Of a stretch of 9,789 bases of DNA, positions 1-6,076 are shown piece by piece. The position numbers and the translations under genes were made by a program. How positions within the stretch are numbered: the stretch's first letter is position 1; each line of letters begins with the position of its first letter. The DNA lies in assembly GCA_030148045.1 (NCBI GenBank), contig JASBUE010000133.1, positions 1 to 9,789 on the forward strand, given 5' to 3'. This stretch comes from Candidatus Tenderia sp. Lineage in GTDB: Bacteria; Pseudomonadota; Gammaproteobacteria; Tenderiales; Tenderiaceae. Under the pieces are notes generated by a model that worked only from the letters and a program-made list of their open reading frames with translations, was not told where the DNA came from and searched no databases.

Positions 1-125
1 GCCTGAAAAAGCGCCACTCTGCGTTGCTCGTACCCAAAGCACTCGCTCCGCTCGCGGGGCAGGCTCTCGCTCATTTGGAATAACCAAACCTCTCTCCTCG
101 CGTCTTGATTGGCGCTGTTTCAGGC
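1..125. repeat. 125-bp element with terminal inverted repeats
   Basis: Bases 1-16 (gcctgaaaaagcgcca) are the reverse complement of bases 110-125 with one mismatch at 117. Between them lies a short perfect hairpin, tttgg (74-78) and ccaaa (84-88), around aataa. No open frame of useful length crosses it. Terminal inverted repeats around a short non-coding core are typical of a MITE-like or other dispersed intergenic repeat. Copy number and target-site duplications cannot be seen here, and the element may extend left of the window edge. Confidence 0.5.
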
Positions 126-150
126 GCAACAGTGGTGAAAATGAAACCTC

Positions 151-171
151 AACAGGCCCTAGGGCCTTGTT
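151..171. other. GC-rich palindrome in the intergenic region
   Basis: The 12-bp perfect palindrome ggccctagggcc (155-166) is extended by aaca on the left and ttgtt on the right, with one bulged base. Neither strand has a T-run next to it, so it is not a convincing intrinsic terminator. It could be an operator, a transcript-end hairpin or chance. The rest of the gap up to 315 shows no other clear structure. Confidence 0.35.
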
Positions 172-315
172 AACACTAAAAGCCGCGCCGGCGGCCATTA
201 TTGGACAGCAATCAGGACAATTTAATCAATTCAGACGAACCGACCGATATAACAGGTATCTAACTTTATACCGCGCGGACAAAATGCCTGCCGGGCAACT
301 AGCGGGGGTGGCATC

Positions 316-690
316 ATGCATACCTTTGTTAATAAACTGATCTTGCTGTCTTTTCTGGTCGCGCCGATAAACGCGACGGCATTTGAGGCCCTGCCGACCA
401 ACAACGACGAGTATTTCTGCTATTCCCAGGCCATGATCGGACTCGACTCCGTCATCAATTCACGCCTCGGTGTGCCTGCCGAACATGCCCTGGACTTGGC
501 TATCCTTAACCATCGCAGGGTTTCTTCCTCACAACTGATCTATTCGAGGGCCTTGCTGCAGACCATTCTGGACGCCTATCTGTGGCAGGAATCTCCCCAC
601 AGCTATGCGGTCAAGGTGTTCTACCGCTGCGCCCGGGAGGAGAGCCAACTGAAAAGCGCCCAGAACGACTGGTTCACCGTCGATTACTGA
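316..690 (+). CDS. small exported protein of unknown function
   Basis: This 124-residue protein is not one I recognise. The N-terminus (residues 1-22) is a typical Sec signal: a Lys at 7, a hydrophobic stretch, then Asn-Ala-Thr-Ala before Phe23, so the mature protein of about 102 residues is probably periplasmic. It has two cysteines, C35 and C105, which could form a disulfide. The mature part looks helical and has no membrane segment. A purine-rich gggggtgg lies 6-13 bases before the ATG and supports this start. The gene ends in TGA, and its last 7 bp overlap the end of the convergent isomerase gene. Coding status is supported by the signal peptide, the ribosome-binding site and the tight gene end. 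Function cannot be inferred, though periplasmic location beside a folding enzyme is worth noting. Confidence 0.7.
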   Translation: MHTFVNKLILLSFLVAPINATAFEALPTNNDEYFCYSQAMIGLDSVINSRLGVPAEHALDLAILNHRRVSSSQLIYSRALLQTILDAYLWQESPHSYAVKVFYRCAREESQLKSAQNDWFTVDY

Positions 691-1358
691 TCTTTGATAT
701 CGAGCAATTCCACATCAAAAATCAGGGTTGCATCAGGGCCGATCTGCGCCCCTGCCCCGCGGCTGCCGTAAGCCAGATCGGCGGGAATATAGATTTGCCA
801 TTCCCCGCCCTCTTTCATCAACTGCAGGGCCTCTTGCCAGCCCTCGATTACGCCATTCACCGGAAAGGTCGCCGGCTGCCCCCGACTGAATGAACTATCG
901 AACTCGGTGCCATCGATCAGGGTGCCGCGGTAGTGAACCACCACCGTATCGGTGGCCTTGGGCTTGTCGCCCGTCCCCGCCTTGACGACTTTATATTGAA
1001 GACCACTGGGCAGCTCCTTCACTCCCGCCTTTTTGCTGTTTTCGGCAAGAAATTTCTCGCCCTCGCGACGATTCCGTTCTGCCGCCTGTTGTGCATCCGC
1101 GACACGTTGCTGCTGTACCCGCTGCAAGGTGCCCCGGATCTCGGACTGGCCGAGCCGGGGTTGCTTACCGTCGGCCACATCCTTGATCGCGGCGAGAAAG
1201 GCCTCTTCGTTCAGTTCGATGTTGTCATTCTTCAATTGCTGGCCAATCTGAAGCCCGACGATGTAACTGAAACGCTTTTTGTCGTTGTCCAGGTCCACCG
1301 CCATCGCCTGGCCGGCCCACAGGCCTGCCAGGGTGATGAGTGCTAACTGTTTTTTCAT
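684..1358 (-). CDS. periplasmic FKBP-type peptidyl-prolyl cis-trans isomerase (Mip/FkpA-like)
   Basis: This enzyme speeds cis-trans isomerisation of Xaa-Pro bonds and acts as a chaperone for exported proteins. The 224-residue precursor has a Sec signal peptide ending Ala-Met-Ala (18-20). Residues 21-110 form the N-terminal dimerisation domain followed by a long charged, Gln/Arg/Glu-rich helix, as in Mip and FkpA. The FKBP domain covers about 115-222. Residues matching the FKBP12 active site are all present: Y143, F153, D154, V170, I171, W174, Y197 and F214. The length is close to that of Legionella Mip. An aagga ribosome-binding site lies about 10 bases before the ATG, and the gene ends in TAA. 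It diverges from the TRAP operon and converges on the small exported protein. I am confident of the family; whether to call it fkpA or mip is a naming choice. Confidence 0.95.
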   Translation of the reverse strand: MKKQLALITLAGLWAGQAMAVDLDNDKKRFSYIVGLQIGQQLKNDNIELNEEAFLAAIKDVADGKQPRLGQSEIRGTLQRVQQQRVADAQQAAERNRREGEKFLAENSKKAGVKELPSGLQYKVVKAGTGDKPKATDTVVVHYRGTLIDGTEFDSSFSRGQPATFPVNGVIEGWQEALQLMKEGGEWQIYIPADLAYGSRGAGAQIGPDATLIFDVELLDIKDQ

Positions 1359-1450
1359 CGTGCATAGTCCTTATTGAATTTACGCCCGCCATAGTGACAT
1401 AGAATGGCGCCGATTCCCAAGTCGGAAAACCCACCGCGGAAATCCCCCAT

Positions 1451-1513
1451 GTATAACAACGCCGCCACGCTCCAGGATGGCCGCGTTGATATAAAAACAA
1501 TTCTTTGTTATAC
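1451..1513. promoter_or_regulatory. 9-bp inverted repeat in the divergent intergenic region
   Basis: gtataacaa (1451-1459) is repeated in inverted orientation as ttgttatac (1505-1513), centre to centre about 54 bp. The right copy overlaps the -10 element of the proposed TRAP operon promoter. Placement between two divergent genes would suit a pair of operator half-sites, but it could be chance. No matching regulator is identifiable in the window. Confidence 0.25.
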
Positions 1514-1514
1514 A
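1486..1514 (+). promoter_or_regulatory. sigma70-type promoter for the tatT-dctPQM operon
   Basis: A -35 box ttgata (1486-1491; 5 of 6 consensus) and a -10 box tataca (1509-1514; 4 of 6) are separated by exactly 17 bp. Transcription would start near 1521, giving a leader of about 40 nt before the tatT ATG. No second promoter is evident between the four operon genes, which are spaced 6-9 bp apart. Confidence 0.5.
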
Positions 1515-1560
1515 AACAGCTCATCCGACGATAACAATCACATCAAGTCCCACTTAAGGC

Positions 1561-2406
1561 ATGCTCCGAAAACTCCTTCCGCCCTTTCTGCTGTTCAGCT
1601 TGAGCGCGTGCAGCTCCATGGTCTCCGAACGGTTTGCCGATAATCTGGGCAATGCCATTCTCACCCAAAGCGATCCTGAAATCGCGGCGGCGAGCATGCC
1701 GACCTTTCTGGTGATGATGGACAGCCTGGTGCTGGGCGACCCGCATAATCCCGCCATCCTGAGCGCCAGCGCCGATCTCAACGGCGCCTACGCCACGCGG
1801 TTCGTCAGCGATACCGCACGCGCAAGGCAACTCACCGACAAAGCCTTGCGGCAGGCAAGGATTGCCGTTTGCGAGGTTGTGGACGCGATTTGTCGCGCGG
1901 AAAGCACCGGTCTGGAGGCGTTCCGGGAGGCCCTGAACCAAGTACATAAAGACGACATCGGCCTACTCTACAGTTATGGAACGGCCTGGGCCGGTTGGAT
2001 ACAGACACACCGTAATGACTGGAACGGACTGGCGCAAGTCCCCAAGGTCGAAGCCGTTATGATAAGGGTGACGGAGCTTGACGAAAATTATGAATGGGGC
2101 CGCGCCCATCTCTATCTGGAGGTGATCAACAGCCAGTTGCCGCCCGCCCTAGGGGGACAGCCGGAACGCGGTCGTGCGCATTTCGAGAAGGCGATCGAGA
2201 TTTCGCAGGGCAGGGACCTGATCGCCAAGGTCGAATACGCGCGCCACTATGCCCGGCTGGTGTTCGATCAGCAGTTGCATGACCGGCTGCTCGAGGAAGT
2301 CGTCGTAGCGCAACCCGCAGTTGCCAAACTCAACCTGAGCAACGCCTTGGCCAAACAACAGGCCCGGGAGTTGCTGGACACATCCAAAGAATATTTTGAG
2401 GAATAA
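1561..2406 (+). CDS. tatT: TatT-like lipoprotein, TPR-type accessory component of a TRAP transporter
   Basis: The product is a 281-residue lipoprotein precursor. The N-terminus carries a short hydrophobic signal and a lipobox Leu-Ser-Ala-Cys with the lipidated Cys at 17. Ser follows at +2, which favours outer-membrane sorting. The rest is helical with repeated Ala/Leu-rich helix pairs, as expected for degenerate TPRs. Landmarks include a central Gly-Thr-Ala-Trp-Ala-Gly-Trp segment (about 139-145) and a late His-Leu-Tyr-Leu-Glu followed by Ala-His-Phe-Glu-Lys-Ala. This layout, immediately before dctP, fits the TatT family of TPR-protein-associated TRAP transporters known from Treponema pallidum, where the T and P components form a complex. 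The start is the first ATG and places the lipobox correctly, although aagg sits very close to it. The gene ends in TAA, 6 bp before dctP. TatT is thought to help deliver ligand to the binding protein; its exact role is not settled. Confidence 0.85.
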   Translation: MLRKLLPPFLLFSLSACSSMVSERFADNLGNAILTQSDPEIAAASMPTFLVMMDSLVLGDPHNPAILSASADLNGAYATRFVSDTARARQLTDKALRQARIAVCEVVDAICRAESTGLEAFREALNQVHKDDIGLLYSYGTAWAGWIQTHRNDWNGLAQVPKVEAVMIRVTELDENYEWGRAHLYLEVINSQLPPALGGQPERGRAHFEKAIEISQGRDLIAKVEYARHYARLVFDQQLHDRLLEEVVVAQPAVAKLNLSNALAKQQARELLDTSKEYFEE

Positions 2407-2412
2407 GGGATT

Positions 2413-3411
2413 ATGTTGAAACATTTGGTATGGGGGGCTTGTCTGTTTGCACTCTTCGCCACGGCGGCACAAGGCAAGACATTCAAGATCGCCACCGTGA
2501 TTCCCGACGGCACGCGCTGGATGGAGGAACTGAAACGGGGCGCCGAGGCGATCAAGCAGCGCAGCGACGGGCGGGTCAAGTTCCGCTTTTATCCCGGTGG
2601 CGTCATGGGCAACGATAAGAGCGTGCTGCGCAAGATCCGCATCGGCCAGCTCCATGGCGGCGCCATCACCGGCGGCGGCCTGCAAAATATATACCCCGAT
2701 TCTCAGGTCTACAGCCTGCCGCTGCTGTTTCGCTCCTACGAGGAGGTGGATTATGTGCGTGGTCACATGGACCCGTTCATCATCGATCAGCTGTACAAAA
2801 ACGGCTATGTCAGCTTTGGCCTGAGCGAAGGCGGCTTTGCCTACTTGATGTCCGAATCCCCCCTCGACAGCATCGACAAACTGAAACAACTGAAGGTGTG
2901 GTCGCCCGAGGGCGACCCCATCAGTCGCGCCGCATTCGAGGCCATCGGCATCAGCCCTGTCTCCCTGCCGCTCACCGATGTGCTCACCGGCTTGCAGACC
3001 GGCCTGATCGATACCGTGGCCTCCTCCCCAATCGGCGCGATCGCCTTGCAATGGCATACCAAGGTGGACTACTTGAACCAAACCCCGCTGATGTACCTCT
3101 ACGGCACCATGATCGTGGATCGCAAGGATTTCGGAAAATTGAGCGCAGACGATCAGCGCATCGTCAGGGAGGTGATGTCCGAAGTATTCGCCAAGCTGGA
3201 TAAGATCAACCGCGAAGACAACGAGCAGGCCTTCCAGGCCCTCAAACAGCAGGGCATCAAGTTCGTTTCCATCGACAGCGCCTCCGAATCGGAATGGACC
3301 GGTGCCGTAAAACAGGCCACCGACGAGTTGATCCGCGAAGGCGTGGTCAGCGAAGCAATCACCCAGCGGATCAACGGCCACCTGAACGACTTCCGCAGCC
3401 GCGGACCCTAG
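2413..3411 (+). CDS. dctP: TRAP transporter periplasmic solute-binding protein (DctP family)
   Basis: This 332-residue protein binds the transported solute in the periplasm and delivers it to the DctQM membrane complex. It has a Sec signal peptide (about 1-21, Ala-Ala-Gln-Gly before Lys22). The mature protein starts Thr-Phe-Lys-Ile-Ala-Thr, the usual first DctP strand. The family core is clear from about 155 to 206, ending in Leu-Gln-Thr-Gly-Leu-Ile-Asp (194-200). Two signature residues differ. The Arg that normally binds a substrate carboxylate (in Lys-Leu-Arg of SiaP) is Trp163 here. The Asn of the Glu-Asn-Pro motif aligns with Ser205. The ligand may therefore not be a standard carboxylate. 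A gggatt preceding the ATG serves as a weak ribosome-binding site. The gene ends in TAG at a normal family length, with dctQ 9 bp downstream in the same frame. Confidence 0.95.
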   Translation: MLKHLVWGACLFALFATAAQGKTFKIATVIPDGTRWMEELKRGAEAIKQRSDGRVKFRFYPGGVMGNDKSVLRKIRIGQLHGGAITGGGLQNIYPDSQVYSLPLLFRSYEEVDYVRGHMDPFIIDQLYKNGYVSFGLSEGGFAYLMSESPLDSIDKLKQLKVWSPEGDPISRAAFEAIGISPVSLPLTDVLTGLQTGLIDTVASSPIGAIALQWHTKVDYLNQTPLMYLYGTMIVDRKDFGKLSADDQRIVREVMSEVFAKLDKINREDNEQAFQALKQQGIKFVSIDSASESEWTGAVKQATDELIREGVVSEAITQRINGHLNDFRSRGP

Positions 3412-3420
3412 TCCGTTCCA

Positions 3421-3918
3421 ATGCACAAAAAGCTCATCCACCTGATTCATCGGCTCGAAGACGGGTTGCTGATTATCACCCTGGGTGCCATGATCCTGCT
3501 GGCACTCAGCCAAATCATTCTGCGCAATGTGTTTGATACCGGCATCGAATGGACCGATCCGTTGCTGCGGGTGCTGGTGTTATGGCTCGGCCTGCTCGGC
3601 GCCATCGCCGCGACGCGGCAGAATCGCCATATCACCATCGACGTCATCTCACGCCTACTGCCGCGCAGCGGCCAAATGATTACCGCCATCATCAGCAATC
3701 TATTCAGCGCCTCAATCTGCGCCGTCATCAGTTATTACGCCGCTATGTTTGTCGTGATGGAATACGAAGACGGCATTATCGCTTTTGCCAACATTCCGGC
3801 CTGGCTATGCGAAAGCATTATTCCGCTCGGTTTTGGCCTGATGGCGCTGCGCTTTGTTGTCAATATCGGCGGGAGCGTAAAACGTGGGCCGCCCGCCGTT
3901 ACCAAGCCTCTGAGCTGA
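3421..3918 (+). CDS. dctQ: TRAP transporter small permease (DctQ)
   Basis: DctQ is the small inner-membrane subunit of TRAP transporters and forms the Na+-driven permease with DctM. The 165-residue protein shows four hydrophobic segments, at about 14-35, 48-65, 86-112 and 128-149. Family landmarks are Arg-Asn (35-36) after the first helix, Glu-Trp (43-44) near the start of helix 2, and Arg-Gln-Asn-Arg-His-Ile (66-71) in the following loop. It starts 9 bp after the dctP stop with no clear Shine-Dalgarno sequence, so translation is probably coupled to dctP. It ends in TGA, 6 bp before dctM. Confidence 0.95.
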   Translation: MHKKLIHLIHRLEDGLLIITLGAMILLALSQIILRNVFDTGIEWTDPLLRVLVLWLGLLGAIAATRQNRHITIDVISRLLPRSGQMITAIISNLFSASICAVISYYAAMFVVMEYEDGIIAFANIPAWLCESIIPLGFGLMALRFVVNIGGSVKRGPPAVTKPLS

Positions 3919-3924
3919 TTTGGC

Positions 3925-5211
3925 ATGGAGATCTCAATCACCCTGCTCCTGATTGTGCTGGCATTGATCGGCACACCGCTGTACATCATTATCGCCGCCT
4001 CGGCACTGTACGGCTTTTACACAGCCGATATTGATCTCTCGGTGGTCGCTATCGAGTTTTACCGCCTGGCGGAAATCCCCATCCTGCTGGCCATCCCCCT
4101 GTTTACCTTCACCGGCTACCTGCTCAGCGAAAGCAGTGCACCGCAACGCCTGGTGCGTCTCACCGAGGCCCTGCTCGGCTGGATGCCGGGCGGACTGGCC
4201 ATTGTCTCTCTGTGCGTCTGTGCCCTGTTCACCGCCTTCACCGGCGCCTCGGGCGTGGCCATCGTCGCCCTGGGCGCCCTGCTGTTTCCCGCCCTGATGC
4301 AGGCCGGCTACCGTTAGAACTTCAATCTCGGCCTGATCACCAGCGCCGGCAGCCTGGGCGTGTTGTTCGCTCCTTCCCTGCCCTTGATCCTGTACGGTGT
4401 AATCTCACAACAGCTCGGGATCGGCGCGGGCTTCAGCATCGATGAACTGTTTCTGGCCGGCATATTGCCGGGGATTCTGATGATTGTGATTCTGTCAGGC
4501 TGGAGTATCTGGCAGGGCTGCCACCTCCCCGTCATTCCTTATTCGAATCAGGCCCTGCTGGCGGCGCTCAAGGAATCCAAATGGGAGATTCCGTTACCCT
4601 TCATCGTGCTCGGCGGCATCTATAGCGGCTACTTCGCCGTCTCGGAGGCGGCGACCGTTACGGTGGTCTACGTGTTTATCGTCGAGGTGCTCATCAACCG
4701 CGACATCAAACTCAGACAGCTGCCCGCCATCATGCACGAATCCATGGTGCTGATCGGCGCCATCCTGGTGATTTTGGGCGTGTCCATGGCCTCCACCAAC
4801 TATATGATCGACGCCGAGGTGCCGACACGGATCTTCGACAGCATCCAGGCCCATGTGGATGACCCGCTCACCTTCCTGCTGCTGTTGAACATCTTTCTGT
4901 TACTGTTGGGCACCATGCTCGATATCTTCTCCGCCATTGTCATCATGGTGCCCATCATCATGCCCATTGCGCTGCAGTACGGCATTCACCCGCTGCATCT
5001 GGGCGTTATCTTTCTGGCCAATATGCAAATCGGCTATTTCACACCGCCGGTGGGCATGAACCTGTTCATCGCCAGTCATCGCTTTAACAAACCGGTGTTG
5101 CAGCTATATCAAGCAACGCTGCCGTTCTTTATTTTGCTGTTGCTGGCGGTGTTGATGATTACCTATATTCCGGCATTATCATTAACACTGCCGGAGGCAT
5201 TACAAAAATAG
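3925..5211 (+). CDS. dctM: TRAP transporter large permease (DctM), interrupted by an in-frame UAG
   Basis: DctM is the large inner-membrane subunit that carries solute with Na+. The frame encodes 428 positions, the normal family size, but codon 131 is TAG (4315-4317). Before it stand the expected N-terminal helices and the motif Phe-Thr-Ala-Phe-Thr-Gly-Ala-Ser-Gly (102-110). After it the same frame resumes directly with Asn-Phe-Asn-Leu-Gly-Leu-Ile-Thr and Gly-Ser-Leu-Gly (142-145). It then runs to the C-terminal Thr-Pro-Pro-Val-Gly-Met-Asn-Leu-Phe and a final TAG. No frameshift or missing segment is seen. DctM homologues usually have a charged or polar residue at this spot, so one base change from GAG, CAG or AAG would give TAG. 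If the stop is not read through, the transporter lacks its permease and the gene is a fresh pseudogene. Only a GTG at codon 146 offers a nearby restart, which would not restore function. Confidence 0.85.
4315..4317 (+). other. in-frame UAG codon within dctM (codon 131)
   Basis: The codons read GGC TAC CGT TAG AAC TTC AAT. The TAG replaces one residue in a loop between conserved DctM motifs, with intact coding on both sides in the same frame. It is either a recent nonsense mutation or sequence error, or a UAG that is translated. Confidence 0.9.
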
Positions 5212-5228
5212 GATACAGAAAGAGAAAT

Positions 5229-5305
5229 TGGTCGGGCAGAGAGGATTCGAACCTCCGACCCCCACAACCCCATTGTGGTGCGCTACCAGACTGCGCTACT
5301 GCCCG
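5229..5305 (-). tRNA. tRNA-Pro (anticodon GGG)
   Basis: The minus strand folds into a standard 77-nt cloverleaf. The acceptor stem cgggcag pairs with ctgcccg. The D arm is gcgc/gcgc. The anticodon stem ccaca/tgtgg encloses the loop atggggt, giving anticodon GGG. The T arm is ggagg/cctct around ttcgaat. The discriminator base is A, and the CCA end is encoded (5229-5231). It reads codon CCC, and CCU by wobble. It closely resembles the E. coli tRNA-Pro(GGG). It lies beyond the MerR-like gene, the usual gammaproteobacterial position, and its 3' end is 17 bp from the end of the convergent dctM. Confidence 0.97.
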
Positions 5306-5356
5306 TTAATTTCTTTAAGATGATAAAAACTCGGGGATGCTGACTCAGCGAGGCGT

Positions 5357-5386
5357 ATTCTACCGAACTCGTCGCCCTGGTGCCAG
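5357..5386 (-). promoter_or_regulatory. probable sigma70 promoter of tRNA-Pro
   Basis: On the minus strand a -35-like ctggca (5381-5386; 4 of 6) is followed after 18 bp by the -10 box tagaat (5357-5362; 5 of 6). The start would be near 5350, about 45 nt before the mature tRNA. An 11-bp palindrome, gctgactcagc (5339-5349), sits just downstream of the start. Confidence 0.4.
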
Positions 5387-5398
5387 CATTGATTGGCT

Positions 5399-5433
5399 TA
5401 TTGACCCGGCATATTAAGGTTGCCGGGTCAATA
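5399..5433 (-). terminator. hairpin at the 3' end of the pheT-ihfA-merR transcript
   Basis: A perfect 13-bp inverted repeat (5399-5411 and 5421-5433; tattgacccggca and its complement) encloses a 9-nt loop and starts 3 bp after the stop codon of the MerR gene. No U-run follows on the minus strand (aagccaatc), so it may be a transcript-end stabiliser or a Rho-assisted end rather than a textbook intrinsic terminator. Confidence 0.55.
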
Positions 5434-5436
5434 GTG

Positions 5437-5793
5437 TTAGCCTTTCAGTTCCGACAGCACGTCTTCCAATTCACGGCGCATCTGCTGGATCAGCTCAAGA
5501 CTGTGAGTGACGTCGGTCTTGGCGTCGTTGCCGGACAGCTTCTGCCGCGCACCGCCGATGGTAAACCCCTGTTCATAGAGCAGGCTGCGGATCTGACGAA
5601 TCATGATCACGTCATGGCGCTGGTAATAGCGCCGATTACCACGTCGCTTCAGCGGTTTAAGCTGGGGAAATTCCTGCTCCCAGTAACGCAATACATGAGG
5701 CTTGACGCCGCACAGCTCGCTCACCTCACCGATGGTGAAATAACGCTTGGCCGGGATGGCGGGCAACTCATGGTTGTTCGCGGCTTCCAGCAT
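5437..5793 (-). CDS. MerR-family transcriptional regulator, conserved next to ihfA
   Basis: This 118-residue DNA-binding protein has a MerR winged helix-turn-helix at residues 18-86. Landmarks are Phe-Thr-Ile-Gly-Glu-Val (19-24), Leu-Arg-Tyr-Trp-Glu (35-39), Arg-Arg-Tyr-Tyr (54-57) and Gly-Phe-Thr-Ile-Gly-Gly-Ala (76-82). A short C-terminal helix (96-117) probably forms the dimer coiled coil. There is no effector domain and no metal-binding cysteine set, and the only Cys is C28. Such short MerR proteins follow ihfA in many gammaproteobacteria, and their targets are unknown to me. The ATG lies 26 bp inside the end of ihfA, with agagg just upstream, so the two genes are translationally coupled. 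It ends in TAA, followed by a hairpin. Confidence 0.92.
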   Translation of the reverse strand: MLEAANNHELPAIPAKRYFTIGEVSELCGVKPHVLRYWEQEFPQLKPLKRRGNRRYYQRHDVIMIRQIRSLLYEQGFTIGGARQKLSGNDAKTDVTHSLELIQQMRRELEDVLSELKG

Positions 5794-6073
5794 AGGCCTC
5801 TACTCTCGCTTTCAGTTTCTGTCCGGGATTGAAGGTCACGACACGGCGCGCGGTAATGGGAATCTCTTCGCCGGTCTTGGGGTTACGGCCGGGCCGCTCT
5901 TTTTTGTCGCGCAGATTGAAGTTGCCGAAGCCTGATAATTTGACCTGACGGCCATTTTCCAGCGCCCCCCTCACTTCCTCGAAAAACATCTCCACCAGCT
6001 CCTTGGCCTCGCGCTTGTTCAGGCCAAGCTCCTCAAACAGCCTCTCGGCCATGTCTGCTTTGGTTAACGCCAT
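5768..6073 (-). CDS. ihfA: integration host factor subunit alpha
   Basis: IhfA pairs with IhfB to form IHF, a nucleoid protein that bends DNA sharply at specific sites and serves in transcription, replication and recombination. The 101-residue sequence is full length. It opens Ala-Leu-Thr-Lys-Ala and has the core Gly-Phe-Gly-Asn-Phe (48-52). The DNA-binding arm is Arg-Asn-Pro-Lys-Thr-Gly-Glu (63-69) with the intercalating proline at 65. It closes with Thr-Phe-Asn-Pro-Gly-Gln-Lys-Leu-Lys (80-88). A gagag ribosome-binding site precedes the ATG. The TAA of pheT is only 3 bp upstream, so translation is probably coupled to pheT. The gene ends in TGA inside the MerR gene. Confidence 0.97.
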   Translation of the reverse strand: MALTKADMAERLFEELGLNKREAKELVEMFFEEVRGALENGRQVKLSGFGNFNLRDKKERPGRNPKTGEEIPITARRVVTFNPGQKLKARVEAYAGSREQP

Positions 6074-6076
6074 GGC

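Noticed and set aside
155..166. Palindrome ggccctagggcc as an intrinsic terminator
   Set aside because: No T-run follows on either strand, and no gene end is visible next to it.
2149..3513. A 454-codon open frame on the minus strand, opposite tatT and dctP
   Set aside because: It lies antisense to two well-recognised genes, its translation resembles no family, and long antisense frames are common in GC-biased coding DNA.
3409..3918. A genuine DctP-DctQ fusion protein
   Set aside because: It would put a periplasmic domain directly before the cytoplasmic N-terminus of DctQ, and both genes have normal lengths and their own starts.
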